A stretch of DNA of 64,000 nt. Origin: Caprimulgus europaeus (Eukaryota > Chordata > Aves > Caprimulgiformes > Caprimulgidae). The notes beneath the pieces are model-generated. The model searched no databases and was not told the origin of the DNA. It worked only from the letters and a program-made list of their open reading frames with translations. Made by a program: the position numbers and the translations under genes. This document shows positions 60,546 through 64,000 of this stretch, piece by piece. The stretch's first letter is position 1, and every line of letters begins with the position of its first letter. Where the stretch lies: the NCBI GenBank assembly GCA_907165065.1, contig OU015533.1, forward strand, positions 26,614,578-26,678,577. Direction: 5' to 3'.

Positions 60546-63500
60546 AGCATGCTGAGAGCAGTTGTCCAGGACTAGCTTTACAACACATTCCCACTGAAAT
60601 CCTTGGGGTATTATTCCAAAAGGAAAGAAACTGTGAAGGCAGCAATAATAATCACTGGCTAAGGAAGAGTTTTATTGTTTTGTATGTGTTTTCTTCTCCC
60701 TTGGCAAATGCCACTTTCCAGAATGTACAATACACAACTGTTCAGCTATGATTTTTTTTAATGACTTTATGAGCTATGGTATGCTAAGAAATGTTTGACT
60801 TTTTAAATTTTGGCTGCTGCTGCTGTTTTTTATTTTAGAGCTTAGAATACTACAGCTCACAAGTGAGAAAGGAGCTGCTCACAGTGACAGCTCTTGCAGC
60901 TGTGACTCCAATACAAAGATTGCAATCAGTGAGTCAATTCTGAGCCATTTTCCATGGCTATTGATTCCTGTATATACAGGTATTTAAGTGTATATCAGGG
61001 GATCAGCTAGTATTATATTTCTGGTAACCATGGATTTTTCTTTGTGATCTTTGTATATCTCAGTTGTATTTAGATCTTCAACCTCTTCAATATGTCATTT
61101 GAACATAGACTGCACATAAAGCAAGCAAGCAGCTGGAAAGTAGCACGTTATCAATACTTTTCAGTATTACTGATGAATTCACAACTCTAGGTAAATGTCT
61201 TCTCAAGGTACTTAGCTTCCTTCTGTGTTTGGAATTACTTAACGAACACGTTAAGTCTTTTCGCAAGCTAATACATTGTTATGACTGAGTGAATGGACAA
61301 AGTAATTGCAAGCTATTTGGGAAATGTTTGTGTTTGTGCTTTGGTAACATTTGGGAAAACAGTAACCATTATTTGCAAATATTTAGTAGTCTGGCACTGT
61401 GTTTTGGTTGGGCAGGTGCGTTTCAGAGGGACATTTCTGCTCTTTGAACCTGGTTCTCTGAGTATTTGCTGGTAGTCACTCAACAGCTCTGGCCCTCCTC
61501 TAACTTCTCAAAAGCCATCTTTATCTCCACTGCCCTCTTATTTCCTTGGTGCAAGTCAAGATAAGAAAATTTCACTGTCAGGTTTCAGGCCAGGCTGCGA
61601 ATGTGGAAACTGCCCTTACTCTGTGCAGCAAAGGTGTAATCTTTATTGCCATCTGCTTTTGTGCCAGAATAGACCCCGTGTCAATGTAACCTTACAATGA
61701 GGTGAGTTCTGTACAACTGGACAAACGTTGAGACACCACATTGTGCTTTAGGTCTATTTTCTAGTCCTTGTCCTTTACATTGTTCCATATCTCTGTGAAA
61801 GTCTGTTTTTCCAAGGTCTTGTAGTTCAGCGCTGCCTGGGGCACCCAGAAATGCCAGCTGTCAGGTAGGTCCCCCTTCTGGCTCACACCAGAAAATCAGT
61901 ATCACCCTGGCTTACATTTATTTGCTCCAAGAATAAAAGAATTCTTCTGATGCATATTTCAATTTAAAAGAGAGATTTTAATCATCCTAAATAGGTGTGC
62001 ATAAAAGAGAGTCATATGTATATCATCATATATCTTTTAAGTCTTACTTTGCACATTTTAAGACTTGAGTTTACCATCAACCTTCCCAGTCAGCCAGGGA
62101 TTTTAAATTCACATCACCAATCACAGCAGTTTTCTTCAGTTTGTCTCACTTATTTTTACTTAGTTGAACGAATTAACTTGGATTTTCAAAGATGCCATGA
62201 ATATTAACTGTCATTACTTAGTTTAGATAATGAGTAAGAGTCCTGATAAGAAGCCAGTTTACATATGGTTGAAGTTCTTTCCAAGTTGCACTACATCTAG
62301 AACTAGCTCATTAAATGAGAAAGTAGCTTGCCTTTTTTGCCTTTTTTTTTTTTTTTAAATCAAACTCATGCTACATATCTAGGATAAAATCTTGACTTCT
62401 AAGTCAATGGCAAAACTTCCTGTTGCTTACAACCTAATAAAGTCAACAGTAGAATCATCTTCTGTCTCTCATTTCTCTCAAAATTCTGTTTTGCCTGATT
62501 TGTTTTGCTGATGCAGACCATAGACTTGCCACAGTATTTGCACTGAGCAGCCCTCAGCATGTGTTGATCTCCTGTGCTGGGCTCATTTTATCTGGAGCAT
62601 CGCTCATCACCCGGTAACTGTGAGCCAGGCACTGACCAAGCTCCTCTTTGTGGAGGGTCGGAGTGGAACAGGCAGCCAGATTTGTGGTTTGTTGTGCTAG
62701 AAAAGGAAAGTAGTGCTTTGCTGTTAACTAAATGATATTGTTTTGGAGGGAGCCAATTTAAGAGAGCTCTGAAGCAACATGGAGGCAGCCCCTGACCTGG
62801 AGCTTCTGCACACAGTGACACCCTGTGGTCTTGCCGGAGGTTTCTCCTGGCTCTGGTGCCCTGAGACCACACTGGTCAGCTGCAAATTACAGGAGAAGTT
62901 TATAATGTAGTCATTTCTGGTAATCTAGTAAGAGATTTTTCATTGGGTTCAGAAAATGTCTCATGTGAGAGATCAAAAGAAAAGGACAGTTTTTACTTAC
63001 CTCCTCCTGATTGCTCTTATTTAGTCAGTTTTTCTTTGAAAGCCATCTCCATTTCCTTCAGCAAAGAGAAGTCTGTGCTGCTTAGAAAGCAACTAGAAGA
63101 AAACAATGTCAAGCCTAGCATTATTTATATTGTGATTTAAAGTCAATCTTTACGTTAGTTTTCCAAACAGAATGTTGTTTCTCCCTGGGTTGATTACTTT
63201 CTCTGGGAAGACCTGCCAAGTCTGCAATTGGCCCCATATGATGGATGAGGGACTTCATGTCAGGAAGGTCTGCTCCACGCTCACCTGACCCTCTCACAGA
63301 GCAGAGCTGCAGAACAGGGCCTCTTGTGCTATGAAGAGAATGAAGTTCTGCATGGGAGGATTTTTTCATGACAGTTTTTTCCACATAGCCTGTTTTGTGT
63401 GCTGTCATTCAAAGCCAGGACAGTAGCAGAGAGAGCCTTACAGAGCTGGTAGCAGCTGGAAGACCACAGGGGCAGGTAGAACTACTCAATCCTTATTAAT

Positions 63501-64000
63501 AAGAAGGGAGAAAATAAAAAAAAAATATTTGAATTGTCTAGAATTAAATTTGAATTATCTTCCAATATATATTTTGAGAAGCTGTATTTGGTTTATGGGA
63601 CTTAATTAGAATTTGTTTTGTATTGATATTTTACAGGTGCCATAGGGAGGGAGAATGAAAAGTTGAAAATAAAATGCCTAAGAGTGGGTTGATTTTTTTT
63701 GTGCTTGTTGTAATAATTCATGACTGCTCTATGGTAAGGCTGCAGACTTGATTCATCACTATTATATTCTAGTTTAATGCCAGTGAAACTAGACTGATTT
63801 CCATGAGTCTGGCATGAAACTGGAATAACAAGGTGGTGAATCAGGCACGATAATTCCCTTCTGAGATTCATGTGATATAAACAAATACATTTAGATTCAC
63901 ACTTGAGGTTTGTAATGTCTCCAGTTTATTCTAAACCACATTATGGTCTCTGAGTGTATGTTTTAAAGAAATTTTGATCTGTGTAATTTATGAAAGGTGG

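Larger units (their letters stand above)
50610..64000 (+). other. PPP1R1C intron 2 (3' partial)
   Basis: At least 13.4 kb with no recognisable third exon. It contains CR1 fragments at 55112-55225 and 55666-55765, a (TTTA)n microsatellite at 58221-58237, a near-perfect hairpin at 56461-56481, and a possible LTR-derived piece at about 60300-60545. Open frames here lack known domains. Confidence 0.82.

Overview
This is vertebrate nuclear DNA, almost certainly from a bird. It has split genes with GT-AG introns, low gene density and AT-rich noncoding DNA. It also carries several chicken-repeat-1 (CR1) LINE tails with avian-type 3' ends (near 46.9, 55.1 and 55.7 kb) and an older CR1/L3-like remnant at 42.9-43.3 kb. 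No bacterial-type operon, CRISPR array, tRNA or rRNA was seen. Species-level identity cannot be read from the window.

Region 1 to about 39.4 kb is ITPRID2 (older names SSFA2, KRAP), on the + strand. Fifteen coding exons can be placed to the base at 3268-3317, 4164-4220, 6944-6980, 8251-8349, 8863-9071, 10091-10785, 14511-14583, 21046-21137, 23728-24960, 27372-27452, 27843-27970, 29010-29160, 30305-30370, 31064-31477 and 37659-37769. Every junction keeps reading frame and each exon has AG before it and GT after it (the last ends in a stop codon). Joined, they give 1164 codons plus a stop, which corresponds to the vertebrate protein lacking roughly its first 85-90 residues. The first coding exon(s) and the promoter lie upstream of the window. 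The 3' UTR runs to an AATAAA signal at 39391.

Region 39.4 to about 47.6 kb is intergenic. It contains a compact CpG-rich patch at about 39.8-40.2 kb, an old CR1/L3-like fragment on the minus strand and a CR1 tail on the plus strand.

Region about 47.7-64 kb is the start of PPP1R1C (IPP5, a protein phosphatase 1 inhibitor), + strand. Its first coding exon is 48200-48280 and its second is 50549-50609. The rest of the gene lies beyond the window. The long second intron holds CR1 fragments and a possible LTR-derived segment near 60.3 kb. The ITPRID2-PPP1R1C order in the same direction matches the order I recall at human 2q31.3, which supports both assignments.

The two genes are not known to form one pathway. 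ITPRID2 anchors IP3 receptors to actin and licenses local Ca2+ release; PPP1R1C modulates PP1. I found no undescribed biological system. The most checkable oddities are a possible alternative terminal exon in ITPRID2 (29707-30166), a 38-bp hairpin-forming minisatellite in an intron (9542-9692), an acidic low-complexity insertion in the large ITPRID2 exon, a 29-T splice-acceptor tract and the CpG-rich intergenic patch.
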